57,046 nt of DNA. Origin: Nitrospirota bacterium. Lineage in GTDB: Bacteria; JACPQY01. Position numbers and translations under genes: made by a program. The notes under the pieces are model-generated. The model was not told where the DNA came from, did no database searches, and worked only from the letters and a program-made list of their open reading frames with translations. Each line of letters begins with the position of its first letter. Within the stretch, counting starts at the first letter, position 1. The stretch covers positions 1 through 57,046 of the forward strand of contig JACPAV010000027.1 of assembly GCA_016180645.1 (NCBI GenBank), written 5' to 3'. Shown piece by piece: positions 7,882 through 16,100 of the stretch.

Positions 7882-8937
7882 CTACGCGTGCCCCGCGCGT
7901 CGGACGTAGATCGGCAGATCCGTCAACTCCGACCGCCTTCGATATTGCAGATGTCCTTTGAAGTACGACTCGACCGCCACCCCTCTCTCTTTCAGGAGAT
8001 CCAAGTGCCCCACCAGCCAGGAAAAGGTACTGAAATCGAGAGGGCCGTGTGATAGCCCATTCAGACCCGCGTGGACTTCGTGAGGGGACACGGCCATATG
8101 GGTCAATCGCGCCGCGATCGCGTTGGATTCCCGTTCCAGTTCACTGAGGACCGTTTCCACGCGCTCCTTGGATTTCTCCACCACTTTCCCATGACCGGGA
8201 AGGATCAGGGAGGGCGAAAGGTAGTAAACCTTCTTGAGTGACCGCCAGTATTGGGGGAAGGACCGATATCGGTGCCCATCCGGATCGAACATGACGGCGG
8301 CCACCGGGCGGGCTGCCCCCTGCAAGTGGTCTCCGGAGAACATGACATCCGCTTCATAACTGAAGAAGCAGGAGTGCCCGGGGGTGTGCCCCGGAGTCCG
8401 CACGACTTCCAGCGAGAAATCTTCGAATTCGATCATGTCGCCGTCGTCGAAACCGATGTCCACCACAAAGGGCGATGCCTGCCGGGCCTTCCTCGCCAGT
8501 CCCCGCAAGATGCGCTTCCGAGGCTCCGAGGGAAACCGACATTGCCGCATCAGGCGCGCGAGGCGAACAAGGCCCCGTTTCAAGGGAGCGGGATGGGTCT
8601 TGTATAATTCCATGTCGCCCCGATAGGCGCAAACCTGCGCGTCGGATAGATCCTTGATCCGCCGGGCCAGTCCGAAATGGTTGATGTGCGCATGCGTTAG
8701 GAGAACGCGCCGGACATCCTGGAGGGTGTACCCCAAGTTCTTGACTCCCCGGTCCAGCACCTCAAATGCTTCGTCCTGATCCGGGCCGGTATCCACCAAG
8801 GTAAGTTGCTCGTCCTCGATCAGGTAGACGTTCATGGAAAACCTTCGGTCCTTCCTCTGCGGATAGAGGGGCAGACGGATCAAATGAATCCGAGCGAGAA
8901 TTCCTTCCCGAGTCCCACGGCCGGTTCCGAGTGTCAT
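7882..8937 (-). CDS. Metallo-beta-lactamase-fold hydrolase
   Basis: The protein has the metal-site order of the glyoxalase-II-like MBL superfamily: VDTGPDQDE, LLTHAHINHFG, TPGHTPGHS, MFSGDH, and LILPGHG. In the first histidine motif the usual Asp (H-x-H-x-D-H) is Asn, which would alter the second metal site. The C-terminal third is helical, as in related hydrolases, and the substrate is unknown. I chose the ATG at 8937 (351 residues) because upstream in-frame sequence lacks family features and a -10 hexamer TACAAT lies at 8951-8946, giving a nearly leaderless transcript. It diverges from the lipase-like gene. Confidence 0.8.
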   Translation of the reverse strand: MTLGTGRGTREGILARIHLIRLPLYPQRKDRRFSMNVYLIEDEQLTLVDTGPDQDEAFEVLDRGVKNLGYTLQDVRRVLLTHAHINHFGLARRIKDLSDAQVCAYRGDMELYKTHPAPLKRGLVRLARLMRQCRFPSEPRKRILRGLARKARQASPFVVDIGFDDGDMIEFEDFSLEVVRTPGHTPGHSCFFSYEADVMFSGDHLQGAARPVAAVMFDPDGHRYRSFPQYWRSLKKVYYLSPSLILPGHGKVVEKSKERVETVLSELERESNAIAARLTHMAVSPHEVHAGLNGLSHGPLDFSTFSWLVGHLDLLKERGVAVESYFKGHLQYRRRSELTDLPIYVRRAGHA

Positions 8938-8990
8938 AGGCTCAAATTGTAGCAGAGGGCCTGCGCGGCGACCATTGGATCTGGCGCGCA

Positions 8991-9019
8991 TTGACATCAA
9001 ATATCGATTTCCCTATCGT
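8991..9019 (+). promoter_or_regulatory. Promoter of the lipase-like gene, predicted leaderless
   Basis: TTGACA (8991-8996) and TATCGT (9014-9019) are separated by 17 bases. The next ATG, at 9026, lies six bases after the -10 hexamer, about where transcription should begin, so the mRNA is predicted to be leaderless. Confidence 0.6.
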
Positions 9020-9025
9020 AACCGG

Positions 9026-9967
9026 ATGTTGCATTTTCTCTACAACCTCCTGATCTTCATTTTCGTCCTGAGTTTTATCTTTGTGTTCCTGACGTATTTC
9101 ATTTTCCTCTACGAATGGGGCAATGCCACCCCCGAGGAGCGCAAGGAGGTAGAGCCCCTGGCCATCGGTCTGGCCTTTATCAAGGAGGTCTTTTACACCT
9201 ACGTGCAGGCCCTGGGCCTTCCCCTCGGATATCTCCATTGGGAGAATCTTCTCAGCGTGAGCGCGCCCCGCAACTCTGTACCCTTTGTATTCGTCCACGG
9301 CTACATGCAAACCCCCTCCGTGTTCCTCTACATGCGATATCGGATGAAAAAGCGGGGTTGGGGGAAGACGTTCGTGGTCCACCTGAGACCCCGCACCGCA
9401 CCCGTCGAGATTCTTGCCGAAGTCATCATGCGCAAGGTCGAGGAGGTCAAACGCATCACCGGCCAACCCCGCGTGGTTCTCGTCGCACACAGTCTCGGAG
9501 GATTGGCGGCGATGTACTACATTGAAAAACTGGGAGGCAGAGGCTCGGTGCACCGGGCCGTCCTCATCGGTACTCCGTTCCAAGGAACGAAGCTCTCGAT
9601 CCTGGGGCTCGGGGCGAATGCGCGACAGATGCGATACAAGAATGCGTTTCTTTCCTCCCTTTTCGAGCCCAACATGCAGACCGGCGTTCCGGTGCTGGCG
9701 TGCCAGATCATCCCGGACAATCTGATCATTCCCAACCATTCGGCGTTACCCCCGTTCATGGCCAAGACCACGGTTGTTCGAGCCATGGGCCATCTGGGGT
9801 GCCTTTTTTCGGAGGAGCTCCTGGATGAGATCCTCAAGTTCTCCGACCCCCAGGATGGGGGAAGTGCCGCGAGTAGACAGGAGTCTGGAGCGGCCGAGGC
9901 GGAAACCTCACCGGCCCCTTCCATCGGAGCAAGCGCCGAACCCAAAGGACAGGAGTCCGCGGCGTAG
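9026..9967 (+). CDS. Membrane-anchored alpha/beta-hydrolase (lipase-like)
   Basis: An N-terminal membrane segment (about residues 4-30) anchors an alpha/beta-hydrolase domain. VFVHGYMQT is the oxyanion-hole region and VAHSLGGLAAMYY carries the nucleophile Ser in a G/A-x-S-x-G elbow, as in bacterial triacylglycerol lipases. IGTPFQGTKL and the late NHSALPPF and MGHLG (probable catalytic His) fit. I chose the ATG at 9026 over the TTG at 8975 because a good promoter overlaps the upstream stretch. The last 40 residues are low-complexity and are encoded partly by a 53-bp repeat (9844-9896) shared with the gene ending at 45699. Confidence 0.78.
   Translation: MLHFLYNLLIFIFVLSFIFVFLTYFIFLYEWGNATPEERKEVEPLAIGLAFIKEVFYTYVQALGLPLGYLHWENLLSVSAPRNSVPFVFVHGYMQTPSVFLYMRYRMKKRGWGKTFVVHLRPRTAPVEILAEVIMRKVEEVKRITGQPRVVLVAHSLGGLAAMYYIEKLGGRGSVHRAVLIGTPFQGTKLSILGLGANARQMRYKNAFLSSLFEPNMQTGVPVLACQIIPDNLIIPNHSALPPFMAKTTVVRAMGHLGCLFSEELLDEILKFSDPQDGGSAASRQESGAAEAETSPAPSIGASAEPKGQESAA
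9844..9896. repeat. 53-bp repeat (family C), copy 1
   Basis: This copy matches 45614-45666 at 50 of 53 positions; the mismatches are at 9856, 9872 and 9874. It includes the blocks GGGGGAAGTGCCGCG and ACAGGAGTCTGGAGCGGCCG. It lies inside the 3' end of the lipase-like gene and ends 71 bases before the stop codon. It is read in a different frame from copy 2. Confidence 0.85.
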
Positions 9968-10005
9968 CCGCCTCGTTCTCACCCGGGGCCCCGACAGATA
10001 TCCCC

Positions 10006-10941
10006 ATGACCCGCCTGTTCCACAAGAAACTGGTCATCGTTACCGGCAAGGGCGGCGTAGGCAAGAGCACCACCTCCGCAGCGTTGGCCGTACTGGCTCG
10101 GCGGAAGAAGAAACGACCCCTCGTCCTCGAGCTGACCGAGTTTGAAGCCATGCCCACCCTTTTCGGTTCCAAGAGAGGGCGAGCGAACGGCGATCTCGTC
10201 GCCGACGGGATCCGTTCGATGAGAATCATACTCGAAGAGGCGATCCCCGAGTATCTCACTTTGAAGCTCAAGATCCGCGCCGTCAGCGACATGCTCTACA
10301 AGAATCCGGTGGTCAAGTATTTCACGAAGACCGCGCCGGGATTTCAGGAACTCGTGGTCACAGGAAAGATCTGGTACATGGCGCAGGAGATGGCCAAGAA
10401 CGGAAAGCGCCATCCCTACGACTTCATCATCTTCGACGCCCCTTCGACGGGCCACTGTCTTCAGATGTTGAAGGTTCCCCGGGTCGTTTCCCAAATGGTC
10501 CGCGTCGGGCCGATCGTCGAGGAAACGGAAGCGATGCACGATTTCTACCATGATCCTGACCGTTCAGGCATTCTTTTGGTTACACTCCTCCAGGAAATGC
10601 CGATCAATGAGGCCACGCAGATGGCGGCCTCGTTGAGGGACGATCAGGATTTGGGCATCGAATCGCTCGTCATCAACGAAGTATTCCAGGTCGACAAGGA
10701 CGTGCTCGACGAGAAGGCCCGCGCGGCGTGCCCGGAGGGCGCCTCGGAAGAAGCTTGGGCTGCACTTGAAAAGGCCCGCCAGGATCTCGAAATGCTCCAC
10801 GACGCTCAGGAGATTTATCGCGAGCGGCTGAAGGAGGAGGTCAAGGCACCCCAGGTCGAACTGCCGCTGCTCCTCAAGTCGCCGTTGGCCACCGAAGACA
10901 TCGAAATCATGGCCGATGCCCTGGAGGAGAAATTCGAGTGA
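10006..10941 (+). CDS. ArsA/GET3-family ATPase, first of a pair
   Basis: A deviant Walker A motif GKGGVGKST at about residues 13-21 with the signature Lys identifies an ArsA/GET3/MinD-type ATPase. FIIFDAPSTGH is switch II of the ArsA group (DTAPTGH in eukaryotic GET3). No arsenite-binding Cys triplet is evident. The gene overlaps the second ArsA-like gene by 4 bp (GTGA), so they form one operon and probably a heterodimer. Similar pairs are known in deltaproteobacteria and actinobacteria, without a settled function. No arsenic genes are nearby, so resistance is not implied. Confidence 0.85.
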   Translation: MTRLFHKKLVIVTGKGGVGKSTTSAALAVLARRKKKRPLVLELTEFEAMPTLFGSKRGRANGDLVADGIRSMRIILEEAIPEYLTLKLKIRAVSDMLYKNPVVKYFTKTAPGFQELVVTGKIWYMAQEMAKNGKRHPYDFIIFDAPSTGHCLQMLKVPRVVSQMVRVGPIVEETEAMHDFYHDPDRSGILLVTLLQEMPINEATQMAASLRDDQDLGIESLVINEVFQVDKDVLDEKARAACPEGASEEAWAALEKARQDLEMLHDAQEIYRERLKEEVKAPQVELPLLLKSPLATEDIEIMADALEEKFE

Positions 10942-12095
10942 CCTTCCTCGACAAACTCATCCGGCAGAAAGAGGTCATCATTTTCGGGGGTGGCGGCGGC
11001 GTGGGCAAAACGACCCTGGCCGCGGCCGTGGCGCTTCACGCCGCCGTGGAAGGACGGAAAACGCTGGTCATGACGATTGACCCGGCGAAGCGCCTGGCCG
11101 ATTCCCTCGGCGTTCGCTCGCTCGGAAACGAAGAACGCGAAGTATCCCTCGATGAACTTTCCAAGAACGGCACGAAGCCCAAAGGCCAACTCTTCGCCCT
11201 CATGCTCGACCCCAAGAAGACGTTCGACGACATGGTCCGCAAGTTCGCTCCACGCCAGGAGGTGGTCGACCGGATTTTTGGAAACCGTTTATACCAGCAG
11301 ATTACCACCACACTCGCGGGTATGTATGAGTATACGGCCATCGAAAAGCTCTACGAATTGCATCAGGCCCGAGAGTACGACCTCATCGTGGTGGACACGC
11401 CGCCCACCAAGCATGCGCTCGAATTCCTCGAAGCGCCCAACCGGCTCGTCGAATTCTTCCAGAGCGGCGTCGTTCGATGGTTTCTCCGCCCCTACGTCAG
11501 CATCGGCAAACTCGGATTCAAGCTCGTGGAGCGGGGCGCCGACCTGCTCTTCAAGATCTTCGAAGGCATCACGGGATTCAGCATCGTACGCGACGTTTCG
11601 GAATTCTTCATGGCCCTCGAAGACATTTGGGAGGGCCTCGCCTTCCGGGCCAAGGAATCCCGGGAGCAGTTGGAGCAGGATTCTACCGCGTTCGTCCTGG
11701 TGTCCTCCCCCCATCAGCAGAACGTGAAGGAGGTCCTTTTCTATCACGAGAAACTCCGCGAGGCCCGAATCCCGTTCGGCGGCTTCGTGGTGAATCGATT
11801 CCACTTCCCGTATCTCCCGAAAAAGGACAGGAGAAGTCTTTTGGACGATACGGAGAGGGCCATCGAAGAGCATTTGAGCAAGTCCTCCCAGCCCAAATAC
11901 CGAAGGCTACTGGAAAACCTCCGGGCGATTGAAGACCTGTCAGACTACGATCAGCGCGGCGTGGACCTGATTCGCGAGGAAGTCGCCAAATCCCCCATCG
12001 TCTGTGTCCCGGCGCTTCCCACGGACGTCTACTCCCTCCCCACCCTCCACCGCCTCGCCACTCACCTCTTCGGCAACAACGGCAAGGACGCCTGA
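10938..12095 (+). CDS. ArsA/GET3-family ATPase, second of a pair
   Basis: This 385-residue P-loop protein has FGGGGGVGKTT as Walker A at about residues 16-26, MTIDPAKRLADSLG as the A-loop typical of ArsA ATPases, and LIVVDTPPTKHALEFL as switch II. A hydrophobic middle region (about 170-215, GVVRWFLRPYVSIGKLGFKLV) may bind a client helix, as in GET3. It starts with GTG and overlaps the preceding ATPase by 4 bp. It ends 12 bp from the convergent Tll0287-like gene. The substrate is unknown; client targeting to membranes is one possibility. Confidence 0.85.
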   Translation: MTFLDKLIRQKEVIIFGGGGGVGKTTLAAAVALHAAVEGRKTLVMTIDPAKRLADSLGVRSLGNEEREVSLDELSKNGTKPKGQLFALMLDPKKTFDDMVRKFAPRQEVVDRIFGNRLYQQITTTLAGMYEYTAIEKLYELHQAREYDLIVVDTPPTKHALEFLEAPNRLVEFFQSGVVRWFLRPYVSIGKLGFKLVERGADLLFKIFEGITGFSIVRDVSEFFMALEDIWEGLAFRAKESREQLEQDSTAFVLVSSPHQQNVKEVLFYHEKLREARIPFGGFVVNRFHFPYLPKKDRRSLLDDTERAIEEHLSKSSQPKYRRLLENLRAIEDLSDYDQRGVDLIREEVAKSPIVCVPALPTDVYSLPTLHRLATHLFGNNGKDA

Positions 12096-12107
12096 CGGCG
12101 TCGGGGA

Positions 12108-12842
12108 CTATTCAAGGGGAAGGGCAATGCTGAAGCCGGAGCCGCCGGCACCGGGCTTCTGACCACACAGCTTGGTCTTGCTGATCGGCTCGATCGAGCC
12201 CTTCGGATCGCCATGGCAGGTGAGGCACACCGGTAGGAAGTATTCGGGCTGAATGAGCCTGAGCGACCTCTTTCCGCGAAATGTTGTGATCTCGGAGTAC
12301 GGCTCCCCTTTCGGGAGTTCCTCCTTCCTGAACCGCATGAGGATCTTCTCTTCCCAATCATCGGGATCGTTCACCGGGTTGTGGATGATTTCCCGGATGG
12401 ACGTCAGCTTGGCGTACGCCCCCGGCATCTTGGCCGTGAATTTCGCCGAGGTTTGGCGCGCAAAGACCACGGGCAGGAAACCCTTGTAGGACTTCCCCTT
12501 TTCGTTGATGAGATGTTGCGCCTCACGGACCACCTCGTTCATGGACTCCCACAACAGTTTCACCACAGGCGGCATGGCCGCATCGCTCGGATCGATACTA
12601 AACAGCCTTTTCGAGCGCTCGATCGTTTTTTGCGCAAACACATCGGCCGTGAATCCCTTGTCGCCCAGATTCGGTTCATTGATGAGTCCCTGGTTTTCCG
12701 CAAGAACCTGTCGGGCGGCCGTCATGACCTGAGCCAGGAGGGTCGCCTCGTATTTCTCCTTGGCCGCCCGCTCCGCCGCCCCGGAAGGGCCCGAAGCCAG
12801 GATGAACAGACCGACCATAGCTGCGCTGACGAGTTTCTTCAC
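12108..12842 (-). CDS. Periplasmic heme-binding Tll0287-like (DUF3365) protein
   Basis: A signal peptide (residues 1-22, ending SGAAE) precedes a Tll0287-like domain, a PAS-related redox sensor fold. The C-terminal VCLTCHGDPKG contains a CxxCH c-type heme-attachment motif. EYFLPVCLTCHG and SGFSIALPLE are typical of the DUF3365 family. It overlaps the amt stop codon by 4 bp, so it is the last gene of the chemotaxis-amt operon. A role as a redox or ligand sensor is inferred from the family. The heme motif and export signal are directly visible. Confidence 0.82.
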   Translation of the reverse strand: MKKLVSAAMVGLFILASGPSGAAERAAKEKYEATLLAQVMTAARQVLAENQGLINEPNLGDKGFTADVFAQKTIERSKRLFSIDPSDAAMPPVVKLLWESMNEVVREAQHLINEKGKSYKGFLPVVFARQTSAKFTAKMPGAYAKLTSIREIIHNPVNDPDDWEEKILMRFRKEELPKGEPYSEITTFRGKRSLRLIQPEYFLPVCLTCHGDPKGSIEPISKTKLCGQKPGAGGSGFSIALPLE

Positions 12843-14527
12843 GTTAGCCTCCTTGATTTTGTCGGACCCACCTGCGGTGGCCCTGCCTTTGAAGGATCGG
12901 GCAGCTCCTGCCTCGGTGCCTGTCCGGAACCGGCCGTGCCCTCGGAAGACGGCCTGCCCGAAGACCGAGCTGCCGTGCCGACGGTCGGTCCCCCCGCGAT
13001 CGGTCCATCGCGGCGTGCAAAGGGTGGCGCATGGATCAGGCTCGCGGGCGGCTTCGGCGGAGGATATTTGAACCGTGAGGGGGCACTCCCCGCGCCGGGA
13101 TTCGATGCCGCGGTTGCGGCCACGGCAGAAGGGCCCACCACGGGTCGGGAGGGCTGGGGCATCGCGGCCTGGGCGGTCACGGGCGCACCCGCAAGCACGA
13201 AATCGGGATACGCCTTCGCTCCATGTTCATGCACGTCGAGGCCGTCGATCTCTTCCGCCTCGCTGACTCGAAGACCGAAGAGCGCCTTGATCGCCGCAAA
13301 AAGCGCGAAGCCCCCGGCCACGCACACCAGGAAAACGGAAATTGATCCCAGCAACTGCACGCCCATGAACCGCCATGCAGCGACGTCTTGAAAATGGTAC
13401 GCGACGCCCTGCTTCACGTGGAACACCCCCGTCAACACCGTGCCGAGAACCCCGCACACGGCGTGTACGGAGACGGCCCCCACCGGGTCGTCGATGCGAA
13501 GTGAATCGAGCGCCACGACGGCGTGCACCACCACGATTCCCGCGGTGAGCCCGATGCAGATACTCCCGGCCGGGCTGACGAAATAGCAGCCGGCCGTGAT
13601 GGCCACGAGACCGCCCAGCGTTCCGTTAAGTGCCATGCCGATGTCCGGCTTTCCGAACTTGAGCCAGGAGGTGATCAAGGCCGCCACGGCGCCCATCGCC
13701 GCCGCCAGGTTGGTCGTCACCGCCGTGTTGGAGATCCCGTCCCAGTCCAGCCCCATCGTGCTGCCGGGGTTGAAACCGAACCAGCCAAGCCAGAGAATGA
13801 ACGTCCCCAAGGATGCCAGCGGCATGGAGTGGCCCGGGATCGGATGGACTTTTCCGTCGCGCCCGTATTTGCCAATCCTCGGCCCGAGCATGATGGCTCC
13901 GCAGAGGCCGAACCACCCGCCCACCGAGTGGACCACGGTCGATCCTGCAAAGTCGACCATGCCGAGTTTCGCCAGCCATCCTCCTCCCCAGATCCAGTGG
14001 CCGATGACCGGATAGACCACACCGCTGATGATGAGGCTGTAGATCAAGTAGGCCCTAAAGGTGATGCGCTCCGCCACCGCCCCCGAGACGATGGTGGCCG
14101 CCGTCCCCGCAAAAACGAGCTGGAAAAACCATGCGCACAGTGTCGGGACGCTCGTCCAAGCCAGGGCCGGGTAGAGATCCCCCGTATCGGCTTTCGCGAA
14201 AAATCCGGTCCATCCCAGGAAGTCGTTTCCCGCGCCGAACATGAAGGCGAAGCCGACGGCCCAGAACGCCAGCGAGCTGATGCAGAAATCGAGGAGGTTC
14301 TTCATCATGAGGTTCACCGAGTTCTTCGCCCGGCAATAACCGCTCTCCACCATGGCGAAACCCGCCTGCATCCAGAACACGAGCATGGCCGTGATCATGG
14401 TCCACGCCGTATCCGCCATCAGCTTGTGTTCGCTGACCGATTCACCGTTGATCTTGCCGTCGAGGGCCCACGCGATGCCGGGCATAAGGATCATGAGCAC
14501 GAGAACCGGGAAGGATCGAAATCTCAC
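12839..14527 (-). CDS. amt: Ammonium transporter (Amt/Rh family) with a long Pro-rich tail
   Basis: Amt conducts ammonium across the inner membrane. After a signal-like segment (to about AWALDG) come about eleven helices with the family motifs: WMQAGFAMVESG, AFWAVGFAFMFG, GGWLAKLGMVDFAGSTVVHSVGG (first pore His region), WFGFNPGST, and DPVGAVSVHAVCGVLGT (second His). The conserved body ends near GLRVSEAEEIDGLDVHEHGAKAYPD. A Pro/Ala/Ser-rich tail of about 125 residues follows and is unusual. I chose the GTG at 14527, preceded by GGAGAG, one base beyond the cheB stop. Its place in the chemotaxis operon suggests ammonium sensing or nitrogen-linked taxis. Confidence 0.93.
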   Translation of the reverse strand: MRFRSFPVLVLMILMPGIAWALDGKINGESVSEHKLMADTAWTMITAMLVFWMQAGFAMVESGYCRAKNSVNLMMKNLLDFCISSLAFWAVGFAFMFGAGNDFLGWTGFFAKADTGDLYPALAWTSVPTLCAWFFQLVFAGTAATIVSGAVAERITFRAYLIYSLIISGVVYPVIGHWIWGGGWLAKLGMVDFAGSTVVHSVGGWFGLCGAIMLGPRIGKYGRDGKVHPIPGHSMPLASLGTFILWLGWFGFNPGSTMGLDWDGISNTAVTTNLAAAMGAVAALITSWLKFGKPDIGMALNGTLGGLVAITAGCYFVSPAGSICIGLTAGIVVVHAVVALDSLRIDDPVGAVSVHAVCGVLGTVLTGVFHVKQGVAYHFQDVAAWRFMGVQLLGSISVFLVCVAGGFALFAAIKALFGLRVSEAEEIDGLDVHEHGAKAYPDFVLAGAPVTAQAAMPQPSRPVVGPSAVAATAASNPGAGSAPSRFKYPPPKPPASLIHAPPFARRDGPIAGGPTVGTAARSSGRPSSEGTAGSGQAPRQELPDPSKAGPPQVGPTKSRRLT

Positions 14528-14528
14528 T

Positions 14529-15596
14529 TCACTCTCCTTTCGCCGCGCCGATTCCCGTATGGAACCAGGCGATGAGGGCCGACGCCAGGTCGTCCACCGG
14601 CACAATCCGGTCGACGCAACCCAGCAACACGGCCGATTGGGGCATGCTGTAAATGACAGACGTCTTTTCATCCTGGACCATCGTGCGACCCCCTCGACCC
14701 TTGATCGCCCGAAGGCCTTCCGCCCCGTCGTGTCCCATCCCCGTGAGGAGAACGCCCGCCGCGTGAGAGCCGAAAGCTTCGGAGACCGATTTCAGCGTCA
14801 CATCGATGCAGGGTCGATAAGGATACAGGTCAACGTTTCCGTTGAGCCGAACCCGGCCGTCCGGTGCTACGGTGAGATTGGAGTTCCCTGGAACCAGCAG
14901 GGCGGCCGCGGCCTCCAGGTTGTCCCCATCTTGGGCCTCCCGAACACGGATGCGCGAGATTCGGTCCAAGCGCTGCGACAGAGGCCCGGTGAATTCCGGA
15001 GGCATGTGCTGGACGATGATCGTCGCCGCCGGAAAATGTTCGGGCAGACGGGGGATCAGCGCCTCCAAGGCCGAGGGCCCCCCCGTTGAGGCGCCGATCA
15101 CCACGACGCACAGACCTTTCCCATTCAGACGAGCGGGGCCCGCAAGGGCGGCGGATGGCCGCCCGCCGATCGGCCCGGGCCGCGGCGTGGTCCCCCGCAC
15201 GGCCCGGACCTTGTCCACCAATTCCTTCACCGTGCGGGTGAGATCGACGGATACCTCGCCGGACGGCTTCGACACAAAATCGACCGCTCCGGCCGCCAGT
15301 GCCTCAAGCGTTTCGGAGGCCCCTTCCCGCGTGTAGGCGCTCAACATGATGACCGGCGTCGGCCGGCGGTCCATGATCCTTCGCACCGCGGCGATACCGT
15401 CCATCACCGGCATCCGCACATCCATGACCACAACGTCCGGGCGGATTTGAAGAACCTTCTCGACGGCATCCTCGCCGTTCCGGGCCGCGTCCACGACCTC
15501 GATATCACCGTACTGGGCGATCTCTCGCTGGAGGGCGAGCCGCATGAAGTGGGAATCGTCCACGAGCAGGGTTCGAATTCTATCGGATGCCGTCAC
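14529..15596 (-). CDS. cheB: Chemotaxis response regulator / protein-glutamate methylesterase
   Basis: CheB demethylates and deamidates chemoreceptors. The N-terminal receiver domain (about 8-125) has VDDSHFMR and VVVMDVRMPVMDG with the phosphoacceptor Asp, and VSKPSG with the conserved Lys. The C-terminal methylesterase (about 165-350) has VVIGASTGGPSALE with the nucleophile Ser, a catalytic His in QHMPPEFT, and GMGHDGAEGL with the catalytic Asp. Its start overlaps the cheW stop by 4 bp and it abuts amt downstream. Confidence 0.97.
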   Translation of the reverse strand: MTASDRIRTLLVDDSHFMRLALQREIAQYGDIEVVDAARNGEDAVEKVLQIRPDVVVMDVRMPVMDGIAAVRRIMDRRPTPVIMLSAYTREGASETLEALAAGAVDFVSKPSGEVSVDLTRTVKELVDKVRAVRGTTPRPGPIGGRPSAALAGPARLNGKGLCVVVIGASTGGPSALEALIPRLPEHFPAATIIVQHMPPEFTGPLSQRLDRISRIRVREAQDGDNLEAAAALLVPGNSNLTVAPDGRVRLNGNVDLYPYRPCIDVTLKSVSEAFGSHAAGVLLTGMGHDGAEGLRAIKGRGGRTMVQDEKTSVIYSMPQSAVLLGCVDRIVPVDDLASALIAWFHTGIGAAKGE

Positions 15597-16096
15597 GAGG
15601 ACTCCTCCTTTCCGTTGGCAGGCAGTAGGCTGGCGGCGCGGAGGATCATGATCAGGCGACCGTCCATCCGTGCCACCGCCTCCAGGAAGCTCCGGTGGAC
15701 GCCGATCAGCTCGGCAGGAACTTCCGAGAGGGACGGCTTGGGGACTCGGATGACGCGGCTTAATGCATCCACGATGCAGCCGACCGTTCGTTTCCCACCG
15801 CCCCCTGCCGACGGAGATTCCACAAAAATAATGCGGGACTTCGGACCTGGCGAATCGGCACCCATCCCGAAAAGTGCGCGGAGGCTGACCACCGGAATCA
15901 CTTCGCCCCGCACATCCACCATGCCGACCACCGCCTCGGGCGCGTGGGGGACCTGGGTGACGGCCTGCATCTTGTCCACCTCCCGAACGTCCTGAATCGG
16001 GAAAGCAAAGTCTTCATCCCGGACCCGAAATCCGACGAGCTGAATCATTTCCAAACCCGGCTGTGCCTGCGCTTTTTCCCGGTTTCGTCGCCTCAT
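15593..16096 (-). CDS. cheW: CheW-like coupling protein (copy 1)
   Basis: CheW links chemoreceptors to the CheA kinase. Residues about 18-155 form the CheW fold, with FRVRDEDFAFPIQDVREVD and the conserved GMVDVRGEVIPVVSLRALFG. The ATG at 16096 gives a 167-residue protein starting 4 bp after cheA. The longer frame reaching into cheA is unlikely to be used. It overlaps cheB by 4 bp. Two cheW genes in one operon suggest that one may serve in an outer receptor ring, which is inference. Confidence 0.93.
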   Translation of the reverse strand: MRRRNREKAQAQPGLEMIQLVGFRVRDEDFAFPIQDVREVDKMQAVTQVPHAPEAVVGMVDVRGEVIPVVSLRALFGMGADSPGPKSRIIFVESPSAGGGGKRTVGCIVDALSRVIRVPKPSLSEVPAELIGVHRSFLEAVARMDGRLIMILRAASLLPANGKEESS

Positions 16097-16100
16097 GAAT

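Noticed and set aside
10006-12095. Arsenite resistance (arsA) function
   Set aside because: No arsB, arsC, arsR or arsD is present and the arsenite Cys triplet was not seen.
12087-12102. Hairpin GACGCC-TGAC-GGCGTC as an intrinsic terminator
   Set aside because: The stem is short, no T-run follows, and it overlaps the arsA-like stop codon.
13523-14575. A 350-residue plus-strand frame opposite amt
   Set aside because: It is antisense to a secure transporter gene and has the His/Arg-rich composition of GC-rich shadow frames.
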